The notes below the pieces were generated by a model. It did no database searches. It worked only from the letters and a program-made list of their open reading frames with translations, and was not told where the DNA came from. Positions 49,915 to 57,543 of a stretch of 64,000 nucleotides of DNA are shown here, piece after piece. The DNA comes from Acidobacteria bacterium Ga0074141 (GTDB lineage Bacteria; Acidobacteriota; Blastocatellia; Pyrinomonadales; Pyrinomonadaceae), in assembly GCA_001464665.1 (NCBI GenBank), contig LNDP01000014.1, positions 1-64,000 of the forward strand, given 5' to 3'. The stretch's first letter is position 1. Each line of letters opens with the position of its first letter. The position numbers and the translations under genes were made by a program.

Positions 49915-50067
49915 ATGAGCCGACACGACAAAGAAATGGCAATGATCGTAGCGATGTTCGTATTGGTCGCACTTGCCGTCTTTGCGGTCTGGTTCTCGGT
50001 TGTAATGATCGCGGATGCCCTTGATCACGACAAGGCACATCCGCCGAGTGCTTGGAAGGAGAAATGA
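49915..50067 (+). CDS. Small single-pass membrane protein, 50 aa
   Basis: A polar start, then one strongly hydrophobic segment of about 25 residues (Val/Ala/Met/Phe/Trp) and a short charged tail: a candidate holin accessory, antiholin or spanin inner subunit. The ATG at 49915 is preferred over an upstream in-frame ATG at 49846, because residues encoded before it look like untranslated sequence. The ribosome site is weak. It lies two bases before the likely holin. Which lysis role it has cannot be told from the sequence. Confidence 0.6.
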   Translation: MSRHDKEMAMIVAMFVLVALAVFAVWFSVVMIADALDHDKAHPPSAWKEK

Positions 50068-50068
50068 T

Positions 50069-50299
50069 ATGGAACATAACTACCAACCGCTTTTGGTCGT
50101 GCTCGGCACTATCGTCCGGCACTTTCTAACCATCGTTGCTGGATGGCTGTTCGCCTACGGCGTGACGCAGGAGCAGGCGGACGCGGCGATCGACGCGAGC
50201 GTCGCGATCGTGCTTTCGCTGGTCACGACCGCCATAGCCCTCGCGTGGTCCTATATCTCGAAACGGAATGCGTTCGAAACACCAACGGAGAATCAATGA
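50069..50299 (+). CDS. Probable holin, two transmembrane segments, 76 aa
   Basis: Two hydrophobic helices (residues about 8-30 and 42-64) separated by a short polar loop with an acidic stretch, basic residues after the second helix, and a charged C-terminus, the class II holin pattern. A strong ribosome site (GGAAGGAG) stands ahead of the ATG. It resembles the Pam3-gp28-like holins in length and loop, though I could not compare directly. It would form membrane lesions that let the amidase reach the wall. Overlaps the next gene by 4 bases. Confidence 0.7.
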   Translation: MEHNYQPLLVVLGTIVRHFLTIVAGWLFAYGVTQEQADAAIDASVAIVLSLVTTAIALAWSYISKRNAFETPTENQ

Positions 50300-50766
50300 A
50301 GCAACTACTTATCGCACTGATCGTTATCGGGAGCATGATACTGACCGGCTGCCCGAACAAGAGCATCCAGAAGGCGAAGGACGCAAGCTCGAAGCTCGCG
50401 TCCTATGCCAATGCCGGGGTGAACATTACGCGGGATCTATACCGCGAGAATGTCATTTCCAGAGACACGAAGGACCGCATCGCCGACGCCTTCATTCTGC
50501 TGGCAGACGGCGGGATCGCATTCGACCTGGCCGTGAAGAAGGCCGAGGAAGCATACGGATCTTCGGCGCCGAAGGCAGAGGTCGAGAGGCTTTTTGCCGT
50601 CTTCGACCGGGAGGTCGTCGCACGGTTCCTCGCTGTACTTGAAAAGCTTAAAGCCGTGACCAATGCGACCGCGTATCTGGCGGTCATTGAATCACTAAAG
50701 GCCGCGATCCTGATCGTGGCCGGGGCTTTCGGCAAGAAGCAGGCCGTCGAGGGGAGGATAGGCTAA
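50296..50766 (+). CDS. Phage lipoprotein, 156 aa
   Basis: A basic start, a 14-residue hydrophobic segment and an LTGC lipobox with Cys19 indicate lipid anchoring in the envelope. The mature part is helical with many Ala/Lys/Glu, and a second hydrophobic stretch near the C-terminus (AAILIVAGAFG, about 138-148) is noteworthy. With the holin and endolysin it may act as an outer-membrane spanin or lysis-timing component, or as a superinfection factor. The choice is not settled by the sequence. Confidence 0.65.
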   Translation: MKQLLIALIVIGSMILTGCPNKSIQKAKDASSKLASYANAGVNITRDLYRENVISRDTKDRIADAFILLADGGIAFDLAVKKAEEAYGSSAPKAEVERLFAVFDREVVARFLAVLEKLKAVTNATAYLAVIESLKAAILIVAGAFGKKQAVEGRIG

Positions 50767-50945
50767 TGGACAGCGTATTTCTATTTGCAGCGATCGAGAT
50801 CATCCGCAAGCTGATCACGATTGTCGGTAACGTCACGTTGAAGGAATCTCTGACGTGGCTAGAGGTCAAAGCGAACGCGGAAGCGTTGCGCGAAGAGGGT
50901 CACGACGTAGAGCCAACGCCACCTGAGAAGCCAAATGGCCAGTAA
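50766..50945 (+). CDS. Small hydrophobic/coiled-coil protein, 59 aa
   Basis: A short gene: its ATG overlaps the stop of the lipoprotein gene (TAATG). The first 24 residues are hydrophobic (MDSVFLFAAIEIIRKL then ITIVGNV), followed by a charged helix and a Pro/Glu tail. It overlaps the next gene by 11 bases. It may be a lysis accessory. Its expression by coupling from the lipoprotein gene is inferred. Confidence 0.55.
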   Translation: MDSVFLFAAIEIIRKLITIVGNVTLKESLTWLEVKANAEALREEGHDVEPTPPEKPNGQ

Positions 50946-52065
50946 TGGGTTACTACAAAAACAGTTGGCCGGGCTTCGGACGAAGCTAAGGACATTCGTG
51001 TCGTTAGGGGCTCGAGCTGTGTTCAACGCCATCGGCTTGACCACCAACCACAGGAGCGTGCTCACTCTCTACCCAGGCCCGGCCAACAACCCGTTCGTCG
51101 TGCAAGACAACCCATCGACGCACGTAATAACCCCGACTCTGTGCGTCGATCAGAACCTGGATTTCACCGGCATTACCGGTCCACGGTATTTGATAGGCCA
51201 GATGATCAGGCAGTACGTGGGGTGCAGTGACGTTCCGGCCGGAAGCCCAGAGATCATCGGTAGCTGGGTCATACAGGCCAACAACATTGACGACAGTGGA
51301 AAACTGAGGATGACGGCCGGACAATTCCATTGCGAGGTCGAGCACCCGGTAGCGAACGCGGTCGGAGCCCGCAACTCCGCGGCGATCGGGAGTGGCTGGG
51401 CATACACGGAGGCGAACACCAACGTAGTCGTGGGAACCTTCGCTTACGCCGGGGTCGGTCACCAGTGGTCGAACTGCAAATCCGGGACCGCGGTAGTAGC
51501 AGAGGTCAGTAACACCGGAGCTGCCTACGGAACGGCCGATGAGGTCGTCAACGTAGAGATCAGGAACAACATCCGCGGCACTATCGATACGGTCAACGGA
51601 GCGATCACGGTCGGCCGGTACCGCGGCATCGCATTCACGCAGCCGTCTCAGTACGGCACCGAGGCTCCCGAGTTCGGAACTTACATCGGGATTCACTTCG
51701 AGAACACGTTTGACCACCTAGCAAATAACTCTACCGTCGAGAAATGGCTGATCAAATCAGAAAGCGTTCTTGAGTCTTACTTCAAGGGCAAGTTCAACTT
51801 TGACAACACCGTTGTAGCTCCGGCCGACACCGGGAATAAGACGATCGATAAACCTTCCGGTCAGGCGCGGATCGCAGCGGCCGGGACCAGTGTTGTTATC
51901 ACCAATTCCCAGGTCACGCCAGACAGCGTGATCATCGCAACGGTCGCTTCGAACGACGCGACTCTCAAGACAGTGGCGGTCGTCGCAGGAACAGGATCGT
52001 TCACGATACATGGCAACGCAGCGGCTACCGCAGAAACCTTGATCAAGTGGATCGTTTTCAACTAG
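50935..52065 (+). CDS. Tail fibre / receptor-binding type protein, 376 aa
   Basis: Starts MASNGLLQKQLAGLR, a short amphipathic segment that recurs in the two structural-type proteins at 52433 and 53218. The body (about 40-290) is beta-rich. The C-terminal 75 residues (INKP-like start, then SVIIATV-type strands and a final VFN) are a known phage fibre end: the DKPSGQARIAAAG...VTPDSVIIATVASNDATLKTV pattern. It is probably a second fibre or spike. It lies behind the lysis genes, a common place for host-range genes. Confidence 0.65.
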   Translation: MASNGLLQKQLAGLRTKLRTFVSLGARAVFNAIGLTTNHRSVLTLYPGPANNPFVVQDNPSTHVITPTLCVDQNLDFTGITGPRYLIGQMIRQYVGCSDVPAGSPEIIGSWVIQANNIDDSGKLRMTAGQFHCEVEHPVANAVGARNSAAIGSGWAYTEANTNVVVGTFAYAGVGHQWSNCKSGTAVVAEVSNTGAAYGTADEVVNVEIRNNIRGTIDTVNGAITVGRYRGIAFTQPSQYGTEAPEFGTYIGIHFENTFDHLANNSTVEKWLIKSESVLESYFKGKFNFDNTVVAPADTGNKTIDKPSGQARIAAAGTSVVITNSQVTPDSVIIATVASNDATLKTVAVVAGTGSFTIHGNAAATAETLIKWIVFN

Positions 52066-52075
52066 GAGTATAAAG

Positions 52076-52423
52076 ATGAAGAAACTGCTTTTAGCAATCA
52101 CACTACTCGCACTGTTTGCTCTCCCGGCGCAGGCATCGTGGTATTCGGTAACGAATACCTGGACATACGGACAGGTGACACGAGACTCAAGCTGCGAGGA
52201 AGGGTCGGTCGCCATCATTGTATACGACGACCAAAGCAATGCGGTCGCCACAGGGCTCACCAATCAGTTCGGGTACTACACTTCGTCTCCGTTTCAAGTG
52301 AACGGGGTTATGAATAACGCGGACACCGTGGCGACCGGAAAGCCCGGAACGGATTGGGCCCGCCATATCACTATCATCGGTGGCGGCGGAAATCCCTTTA
52401 ACTTCCACATTGACTGTGACTAA
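52076..52423 (+). CDS. Secreted small protein with signal peptide, 115 aa
   Basis: MKK followed by a hydrophobic helix and an ALPAQAS cleavage site (after about residue 20) gives a clear Sec signal peptide, so the mature protein is exported. It has beta-strand-rich content and two cysteines in a CEE element and near the C-terminus, able to make a disulfide bond. A strong ribosome site (GGAGT) precedes the ATG. Exported prophage products at this position are often accessory (morons). Function unknown. Confidence 0.65.
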   Translation: MKKLLLAITLLALFALPAQASWYSVTNTWTYGQVTRDSSCEEGSVAIIVYDDQSNAVATGLTNQFGYYTSSPFQVNGVMNNADTVATGKPGTDWARHITIIGGGGNPFNFHIDCD

Positions 52424-52432
52424 GGCAAAGCA

Positions 52433-53218
52433 ATGGATCTACTTCAAAAACAATTAGCGTGGATGAAAGGCCTGTCCAGAAAAAAGCTCTCCGGTAGTGA
52501 CGTTCTCGGTATGGTGGGCGGAGCATCGCTCCTAGGGGCTAGTCCAAAAGGAGGGCGCGTAATAGGGATCAATGGCACGACCGATCTGTATACCGTGCCG
52601 GATGGAAGGGTTGCGGTCGGCGTGGGTTGGTTCCGAAACAACCCAACAGGCGGGGCGATCACGACCGGCATTGACATTATCACCGGGGTAGACTCCATCA
52701 GGGTAAACACATCCCCGGCCTCCCTTGGCGCCGGTGTGGCTAATAACATCTCCATGGCGATCGGTTCGCTCATGTCGGCAGGCGACATACTGCGCGTGAC
52801 CGACAGCGCGGCCGGGGTGGCTCACTCCTGGTCGATCGTTGAGGGGCCGGCCGATCTGAACTCCTTTCTCAAGGTCGCCCGATCATTCGGGATGTCCACA
52901 ACGCCTGAAAAGATCTACGAAGCCCCGGCGGGAAAGATCGGCTCGCTAACAACCACCCCGCTCAGCGGCAGCAGCTCCCTGACCTGCTTCAATAACTCAG
53001 GTACGGGGGCGAAGACTGTTTCAGTGTACCTGGTACCGCCAGGGCAGGCCGTCGCCGCAGAGTACCTTATCGGGACGGCGGCCCCTGCCGACAATGGCAA
53101 TGGGGCGGCCGTGGGTGGTGTGCCGCATATCCCCTCCGGGTACGGCCTTTGGGTGACATCCTCCAATAATGACGCCGGCGTGAAATGCAGGGCGATTGTT
53201 GCGGAGTTCGACGCATAA
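52433..53218 (+). CDS. Structural beta protein with LLQKQLA leader, 261 aa
   Basis: N-terminus MDLLQKQLAWMKGL closely resembles that of the protein at 50935. Two beta domains follow: residues about 45-140 and 145-260, the first with TDLYTVPDGRVAV, matching the small tail protein at 20367, and the second with related strand order (KIYEAPAGK), so a duplicated fold is likely. Rich in Gly, Thr and Ser. Probably a virion surface or fibre component. The stop overlaps the next start (TAATG). Confidence 0.55.
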   Translation: MDLLQKQLAWMKGLSRKKLSGSDVLGMVGGASLLGASPKGGRVIGINGTTDLYTVPDGRVAVGVGWFRNNPTGGAITTGIDIITGVDSIRVNTSPASLGAGVANNISMAIGSLMSAGDILRVTDSAAGVAHSWSIVEGPADLNSFLKVARSFGMSTTPEKIYEAPAGKIGSLTTTPLSGSSSLTCFNNSGTGAKTVSVYLVPPGQAVAAEYLIGTAAPADNGNGAAVGGVPHIPSGYGLWVTSSNNDAGVKCRAIVAEFDA

Positions 53219-53604
53219 TGAATCTACTCCGAAAAATGATCGAGAATCTCCGTAACCGCGTCAAGGCTCTTGAGTCTGGCGGGGGCGGAGGTGTTCCGTA
53301 CCTAACATACGTTGCGGAGATCGACCAAAGCGGAACGGCAAACCCGACCGCTTTGGTGCGAGAAAACACGCTCGGTGTCGACGTGGTCTGGACGAGGGGC
53401 GGTGTCGGCTCCTATACAGGGGCATTTACGCCTGCGCTCGATCCCGGGGCAAAGGTGTGGCCTCGGATCCTAGAAGTGCAGCCGTTCCCGGGTGGGGCCG
53501 AGCTTTACGCCGAGGCAGGCAACTCTGGCATTAACATTTATGTGACGGGTGACAGCCAGTTGTATCGCTACCCGGTCGAAATCAGAATTTATCCAGATGC
53601 ATAA
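53218..53604 (+). CDS. Small structural protein with LLRKMI leader, 128 aa
   Basis: The ATG overlaps the upstream stop. The N-terminal segment (NLLRKMIENLRNRVKALE) is an amphipathic helix of the same type as those at 50935 and 52433, then a glycine run (residues 21-25) separates it from a beta domain of about 100 residues. The layout suggests a trimerising helix and a receptor-facing beta head. No family recognised. It overlaps the next gene by 8 bases. Confidence 0.5.
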   Translation: MNLLRKMIENLRNRVKALESGGGGGVPYLTYVAEIDQSGTANPTALVRENTLGVDVVWTRGGVGSYTGAFTPALDPGAKVWPRILEVQPFPGGAELYAEAGNSGINIYVTGDSQLYRYPVEIRIYPDA

Positions 53605-54421
53605 AATACTAATCATCATCATCGCACTGCTCGCCCTCGGGGCGACCGACTGTAAGAAGAAGCCTTCGATGCCGGACATCGTGAAGAAAGCGGCCTCGAT
53701 GCCGAGCGGAGCGGTGGCCATTTCCACCAACTCGCAACAGCGGACGACGAAAGGGGCTCATCATCACGGCTTCAAAGATCTATCGCAAGCACAGCTCGAC
53801 CTGATAGACATCGGCATCGATCAGCTCTACGCATCGGCGATCGCGGACGGCTTTAAGCCCGAGGCTCGCAAAGAGTATTCGTGGTTCGTCGTCTCGACTC
53901 CGCCACTGCCCTGCATACCGTCCCCGGTCAGCCGGACGCCTAGCTTTGTTATCAACGGCGGGCCTTACTACGACGGAACCGAATGGGATCAATACAACAC
54001 GAAAGGCGTCGGAGTGCCGGATGGCATCTCTGTGATCTTCGCGGCCGAGATGGTCCTGAGCATCGGGACGGAAATATCTGTTCCGAACTACGCATGGATG
54101 TACGTCTGCCCCGACACGAGCGTGCTCGTCAATGCGGTTCGCTACGGCGGCGATCACGCCTTTCTAGCGAACTTCCCGTACACCGAGAAATACCGCACGA
54201 CCGGGCCATACGACGGTTACGCATGGTTTAATGCGACGATAGTCCACGGGCCGGGGCATCCGCTGCTCCCGCGGCCGGCCTCGGCGCTCGAGGGCGGCTT
54301 TGAGGAAATGGTGAAGCTACCGGAAGGGCGAGAGGTCGAAGGGTCGAAGGATTTGGCTGACGCATTTGGCGTCGGCGAAGTGAAGTGGGTGACCGGTCAG
54401 GTAACGCGGCCGGCTAGATAG
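53597..54421 (+). CDS. Exported protein, possibly lipoprotein, 274 aa
   Basis: A hydrophobic stretch of Ile and Leu (residues 4-16) ends at Cys19 in GATDC. This is a weak lipobox, because Asp precedes the Cys, so lipid attachment is uncertain, but export is likely. The mature part has no catalytic motif I recognise, but it has several aromatic clusters and two more cysteines (PLPC, YVCP) that could form a disulfide. As an exported accessory protein of a prophage it might act in superinfection exclusion, but that is only a possibility. Confidence 0.55.
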   Translation: MHKILIIIIALLALGATDCKKKPSMPDIVKKAASMPSGAVAISTNSQQRTTKGAHHHGFKDLSQAQLDLIDIGIDQLYASAIADGFKPEARKEYSWFVVSTPPLPCIPSPVSRTPSFVINGGPYYDGTEWDQYNTKGVGVPDGISVIFAAEMVLSIGTEISVPNYAWMYVCPDTSVLVNAVRYGGDHAFLANFPYTEKYRTTGPYDGYAWFNATIVHGPGHPLLPRPASALEGGFEEMVKLPEGREVEGSKDLADAFGVGEVKWVTGQVTRPAR

Positions 54422-54464
54422 ATGGCCGAAAGGACATCGTAAAAAACAAAAGGAGAGAAAAAGC

Positions 54465-54806
54465 ATGAAACACATACGAGTCATAGCATTTGCGTTCGCG
54501 ATCTTGTTCGCGTTCGCGGCTTTCGTAGTGGTTTCGTCAGGCGAGCAGTCGGCATCGACGACGGCCGCGGCCTCCGAAGAGGTTCAGGATGTGACGCAGA
54601 GCGTTGCTCCCGACCTTTCGGGCGTTGTGGCCGCTGTACCGATGCCCGAAAGCGAACCCGCGAAAGCCATACGATTTAGGCATCGTGTCGTGTCTTCGGC
54701 CGAGCTTGCCAACTATACAAGCTGGATCGCCGAAGTGCCGATACCGCCGAACAAACCAACTACTTATCAGCCGTTCATCAATCAGCGAGCAAGAGAAGGT
54801 GTTTGA
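54465..54806 (+). CDS. Small exported or membrane-anchored protein, 113 aa
   Basis: Residues 5-27 are a hydrophobic Phe/Ala/Val-rich helix with positively charged residues before it, either an uncleaved anchor or a signal sequence. The following 60 residues are Ser/Thr/Ala/Glu/Pro-rich and probably extended, the rest is basic. A strong ribosome site (AAAGGAGAG, about 9 bases upstream) supports the start. Terminator-like hairpin 24 bases after the stop (54830). Function unknown. Confidence 0.55.
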   Translation: MKHIRVIAFAFAILFAFAAFVVVSSGEQSASTTAAASEEVQDVTQSVAPDLSGVVAAVPMPESEPAKAIRFRHRVVSSAELANYTSWIAEVPIPPNKPTTYQPFINQRAREGV

Positions 54807-54829
54807 CCGGTTGAGCTCACCACAGAGAA

Positions 54830-54862
54830 GCGGCCGGAAGGGAAAGCCGGCCGCTAATTTTA
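54830..54862 (+). terminator. Hairpin terminator candidate
   Basis: GCGGCCGG and CCGGCCGC (8-bp perfect stem, 9-base loop) end at 54854, then TAATTTTAAG. The T-run is poor, so termination may be partial. The next gene starts 34 bases after the stem. Confidence 0.5.
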
Positions 54863-54888
54863 AGACAAATCGCCCACAAGCTAATGAA

Positions 54889-55248
54889 ATGGAAATGTCC
54901 ACACTTGCAATCGAACTCTCAACCTGGGTCGCGGAGCATATAATTACCGCGCTCGGGATCTTACTCGGCTTCCTGTCCACCATGTTCGGGGCTTTGTTGG
55001 CCGTTGGGTGGTGGATGATAAAGAGCCAGGCAGCTCTGGCAACGCAGGTAGGTACTATGGCCCAAAACGTGAAACATCTAGAATCAGAGGTAGGAAAGCA
55101 CATCGACGACAAGAGCATCCACGTTACCTCCGATAGGTTTGACAACCTGAAGGAAAGGTTCGATAAGTTCGAGGGCCGGATCGACGGCCGGTTCGACAAG
55201 CTCGAGGAGATGATCCGGTCGCGCTCTATGATCAAGAACGATGGATAA
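54889..55248 (+). CDS. Membrane-anchored coiled-coil protein, 119 aa
   Basis: One hydrophobic segment (residues about 17-44, Leu/Gly/Ala/Phe/Trp) is followed by a charged coiled coil in which DRFDNLKERFDKFEG and RIDGRFDKLEE are imperfect copies, a trimeric-type heptad repeat. The start at 54889 or 54895 (ATG) is uncertain by two codons. Shape resembles small phage membrane proteins of unknown use (spanin or superinfection types). Coding region overlaps the next small gene by 8 bases. Confidence 0.55.
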   Translation: MEMSTLAIELSTWVAEHIITALGILLGFLSTMFGALLAVGWWMIKSQAALATQVGTMAQNVKHLESEVGKHIDDKSIHVTSDRFDNLKERFDKFEGRIDGRFDKLEEMIRSRSMIKNDG

Positions 55249-55405
55249 GCGTGAGACATGGACAGCGAAGATCGAGAAAATGAAAATCCGCACTTGTCAC
55301 TGCGGCCGGAAGATCCGCGGCAACCATACGGAGTGCCGGGAGTGCCGTCTCAATACAACAGAGCAGCCAGCCGATCCGTCGCCTCCTGCCGCATCGCAGG
55401 AATGA
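55241..55405 (+). CDS. Tiny zinc-ribbon protein, 54 aa
   Basis: This short gene overlaps the stop of the preceding gene by 8 bases and runs 56 bases into the 3' end of the convergent integrase gene. The product is basic, with CHC (about residue 19-21) and CREC (about 33-36), a possible zinc ribbon, and a Pro-rich tail. Overlap with the preceding gene makes coupling likely. A DNA-binding or Xis-like accessory role near the integrase is possible but inferred. Confidence 0.45.
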   Translation: MDKRETWTAKIEKMKIRTCHCGRKIRGNHTECRECRLNTTEQPADPSPPAASQE

Positions 55406-56636
55406 CATGCGAGTAAGTGTCGAGCGTGATGCCGATGCTCGCGTGGCCCGCCTTTTCCGAAACAGCCTTTATATTCACTCCCGCCAGCAATGACAGCGTG
55501 ATACCGGTATGCCGCAGGGAGTAGAGCGTCAGCCCGCGGCCGAGCAGCCCTGCTTTGTCGAGCACGGCCTGAAACTCGCGGGCCCGTAGGTTCATCCGAG
55601 AGATAGGACCGCCGTTCGATGCCGGAAAGACGAGGTCGAGCTCGACCGCACGGCGCGCTATCTCGCGGGCAACCTTCTTTGCACGCGACCGCTTCCGGAA
55701 GTTCTTGCCCCGTTTCTGCATGTGCGCGAGCAAGGCCTCGCCCGACGCGATGGCTGCCTTCTCTGCGATCCATTCCTTTTGCCGGCCTTTGTGCTCAAGC
55801 AGGCGTTCCGCCAGCTGCTCGCTGATGGCGATCACTCGTTTGGATCCTCGCGTCTTCGGTTCTTTGAACTCGTAGCCGCCTCCACGATAGTTGACCGCGA
55901 TCGCCCGATTGACCGACACCAGCCGTTCCTCAAGGTCGATATCCGACCACCGGAGGGCGAGGTACTCACCCGGCCGCATGAAGGTCTCAAGGGCGAACTC
56001 GAAGACGAAGTAAGCGAGACCCTCGCGACAGGCAGCAAGGAAGGTCTTTGCCTCTTTCTCGCCCATGACGACCGCCTTTTTCTTGTTGTGCTTCGGCACG
56101 AGCACGCGACGGACCGGATTCTCGTCGACCTGACGCCACGCGACCGCCTGGTTGAACATTGCCGACAGAGTTGCTTTGAGACGCCCGAGCGTGACCGCAG
56201 GCACACCGGTCGATTTGTAGTAGTCGAAGGTGTCCTGCAGCATCAGCGGATCGGCGTCAACCACCAGCTCCTCGCCGAACGGATGGCCATTCACGAACCG
56301 GCGAAACATTTCCTCGTAGATCTCGAGCGTTCGGCGAGCGATAGAATCCCGCTTGCTCGCCAAGAAGCGCTCGGCAAGCATCGCGATCGTCATTGGCTGG
56401 GCAGCTCGGGAGATCTCGACAAAGAAAGCAGCCTCGATCTCTGCCGCGATCGCCGCAGCCCGTTCCGCGGTTTCCGGGGTGCACCGTCGTTTGATCTGGA
56501 TATATCTCTTCCGGCCGTTCGCGTATTTTTCCCGCGACGGGAAGGAGCGGACCACGAACCAGCGGTCATTCTCGACGCGAACAAAGCGGGGAAGTTTTTT
56601 TTGTTTCCGGGCCACGTATGTCAAAACGTATGTCAA
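55350..56636 (-). CDS. int: Tyrosine-type phage integrase, 428 aa (start uncertain)
   Basis: Integrates and excises the prophage by strand exchange. Catalytic residues seen, counting from TTG at 56636: Arg221 (MRPGEYLALRW), Lys261 (EPKTRGSKR), box II LYSLRHTGIT with Arg375, His398 (AGHASIG) and nucleophile Tyr408 (DTYSHV). The usual first His of HxxR is replaced by Tyr, a tolerated variation. Residues about 80-170 form the SAM-like core-binding domain, and about 1-60 the arm-binding part. Start TTG lies in a repeated TTGACATACG stretch; a GTG at 56615 (codon 8) is an alternative. It is the only minus-strand phage gene seen and lies next to the tRNA used for integration. Confidence 0.85.
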   Translation of the reverse strand: MTYVLTYVARKQKKLPRFVRVENDRWFVVRSFPSREKYANGRKRYIQIKRRCTPETAERAAAIAAEIEAAFFVEISRAAQPMTIAMLAERFLASKRDSIARRTLEIYEEMFRRFVNGHPFGEELVVDADPLMLQDTFDYYKSTGVPAVTLGRLKATLSAMFNQAVAWRQVDENPVRRVLVPKHNKKKAVVMGEKEAKTFLAACREGLAYFVFEFALETFMRPGEYLALRWSDIDLEERLVSVNRAIAVNYRGGGYEFKEPKTRGSKRVIAISEQLAERLLEHKGRQKEWIAEKAAIASGEALLAHMQKRGKNFRKRSRAKKVAREIARRAVELDLVFPASNGGPISRMNLRAREFQAVLDKAGLLGRGLTLYSLRHTGITLSLLAGVNIKAVSEKAGHASIGITLDTYSHVIPAMRQEATDRLAALLY

Positions 56637-56664
56637 ATGTCATGTTTCTGCCCGAAACATGTCA
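56618..56664 (-). repeat. Four ATGTCA repeats and an inverted repeat at the integrase start
   Basis: ATGTCA occurs at 56618, 56630, 56637 and 56659. The last two flank the inverted repeat CATGTTTC-tgccc-GAAACATG (56641-56661). The set sits between integrase and the tRNA and could be integrase arm sites, an Xis or repressor site, or the promoter region of int. Seen in the sequence, role inferred. Confidence 0.5.
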
Positions 56665-56673
56665 ATTTTGAGC

Positions 56674-56700
56674 AAAAAAGGGGCGGCTGAAGAAGCCGCC
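56674..56700 (-). terminator. Terminator downstream of tRNA-Pro
   Basis: On the minus strand GGCGGCT and AGCCGCC form a 7-bp stem with a 5-base loop, followed by CC and six T. It lies 52 bases downstream of the tRNA 3' end and would end the tRNA transcript before the integrase gene. Because this is on the phage side of the junction, it may be phage-supplied. Confidence 0.65.
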
Positions 56701-56750
56701 GAAAACCGCATCTCTAAACGGTTTTGCCCATATTCTACGGGCTTTTTGAA

Positions 56751-56828
<78 letters not shown>

Positions 56829-56894
56829 AAGTCGATCCGCTCAAGGTTGAGCGAAGTGACAGTCTATGAAAGAAGCTGACCAGTGTCAATGTTC

Positions 56895-57497
56895 CTACCG
56901 AAGGAAAAGCCGGACGACCACGAACCCGCCGATCAAAAGAACAAGAAAGACGATCGTGAGTATCTCGAAATATTTGTCGATGAACTTCTTGATCGGCGCT
57001 CCAAAGAAATAGAAAAGCCCCGCTACGAGGAAAAACCTGGCCGACCGGCCGACTATCGAAGCTCCGATGAGTGTCCAGATAGATATCTCGAAAGTGCCCG
57101 CGGCGATGGTGAAAACCTTATAAGGAATTGGAGTAAATGCCGCAGTCACAATGGCGAGGAACGCGTGCTCGTTGTAGAGCTGCTGCACATGAGCGTAATG
57201 ACCCATCGCCCCATAAAACTGAAGTATCGGCTGACCCAGAGTTTCAAAGAAAGCCCAACCAATGAAGTAGCCGAAAACCCCGCCGAGGACCGACCCCGCC
57301 GAGCAGATCAGCGCGTAGCGCAGTGCCTTTGTCGGAACCGAGACCGCCATCGCGATAAGCAAAACATCGGGCGGAATCGGGAAGAACGACGATTCCATAA
57401 AAGCGATGAGAAACAGAGCCCACGCGGCGTGCGGCTTATCCGCATAGCTCTCGACCCATGCCTTAAGACGGCGGAGATAATCGAATATCTTTTTCAT
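56895..57497 (-). CDS. YqaA/DedA-family membrane protein, 200 aa
   Basis: Several hydrophobic helices (about 25-50, 57-80, 110-130, 140-165, 175-200), and the DedA superfamily signature: an ESSFFPIPPDVLL membrane re-entrant element (about 35-47) and FTPIPYKVFTIAAG (about 121-134), with the conserved arginine after the second. DedA-type proteins are inner-membrane transporters or flippases needed for envelope maintenance. This one belongs to the YqaA branch by the FTPIPYK motif. It is the first chromosomal gene beyond the prophage boundary. Confidence 0.85.
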   Translation of the reverse strand: MKKIFDYLRRLKAWVESYADKPHAAWALFLIAFMESSFFPIPPDVLLIAMAVSVPTKALRYALICSAGSVLGGVFGYFIGWAFFETLGQPILQFYGAMGHYAHVQQLYNEHAFLAIVTAAFTPIPYKVFTIAAGTFEISIWTLIGASIVGRSARFFLVAGLFYFFGAPIKKFIDKYFEILTIVFLVLLIGGFVVVRLFLR

Positions 57498-57543
57498 GAA
57501 TGAAATCAGCCGGGCATTTCTGCAGTTCCCGGTCCATTAAGAA

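Noticed and set aside
1-56700. CRISPR array, IS element or second tRNA within the prophage.
   Set aside because: No regularly spaced repeats, no transposase motifs and no cloverleaf seen other than the tRNA-Pro at the boundary.
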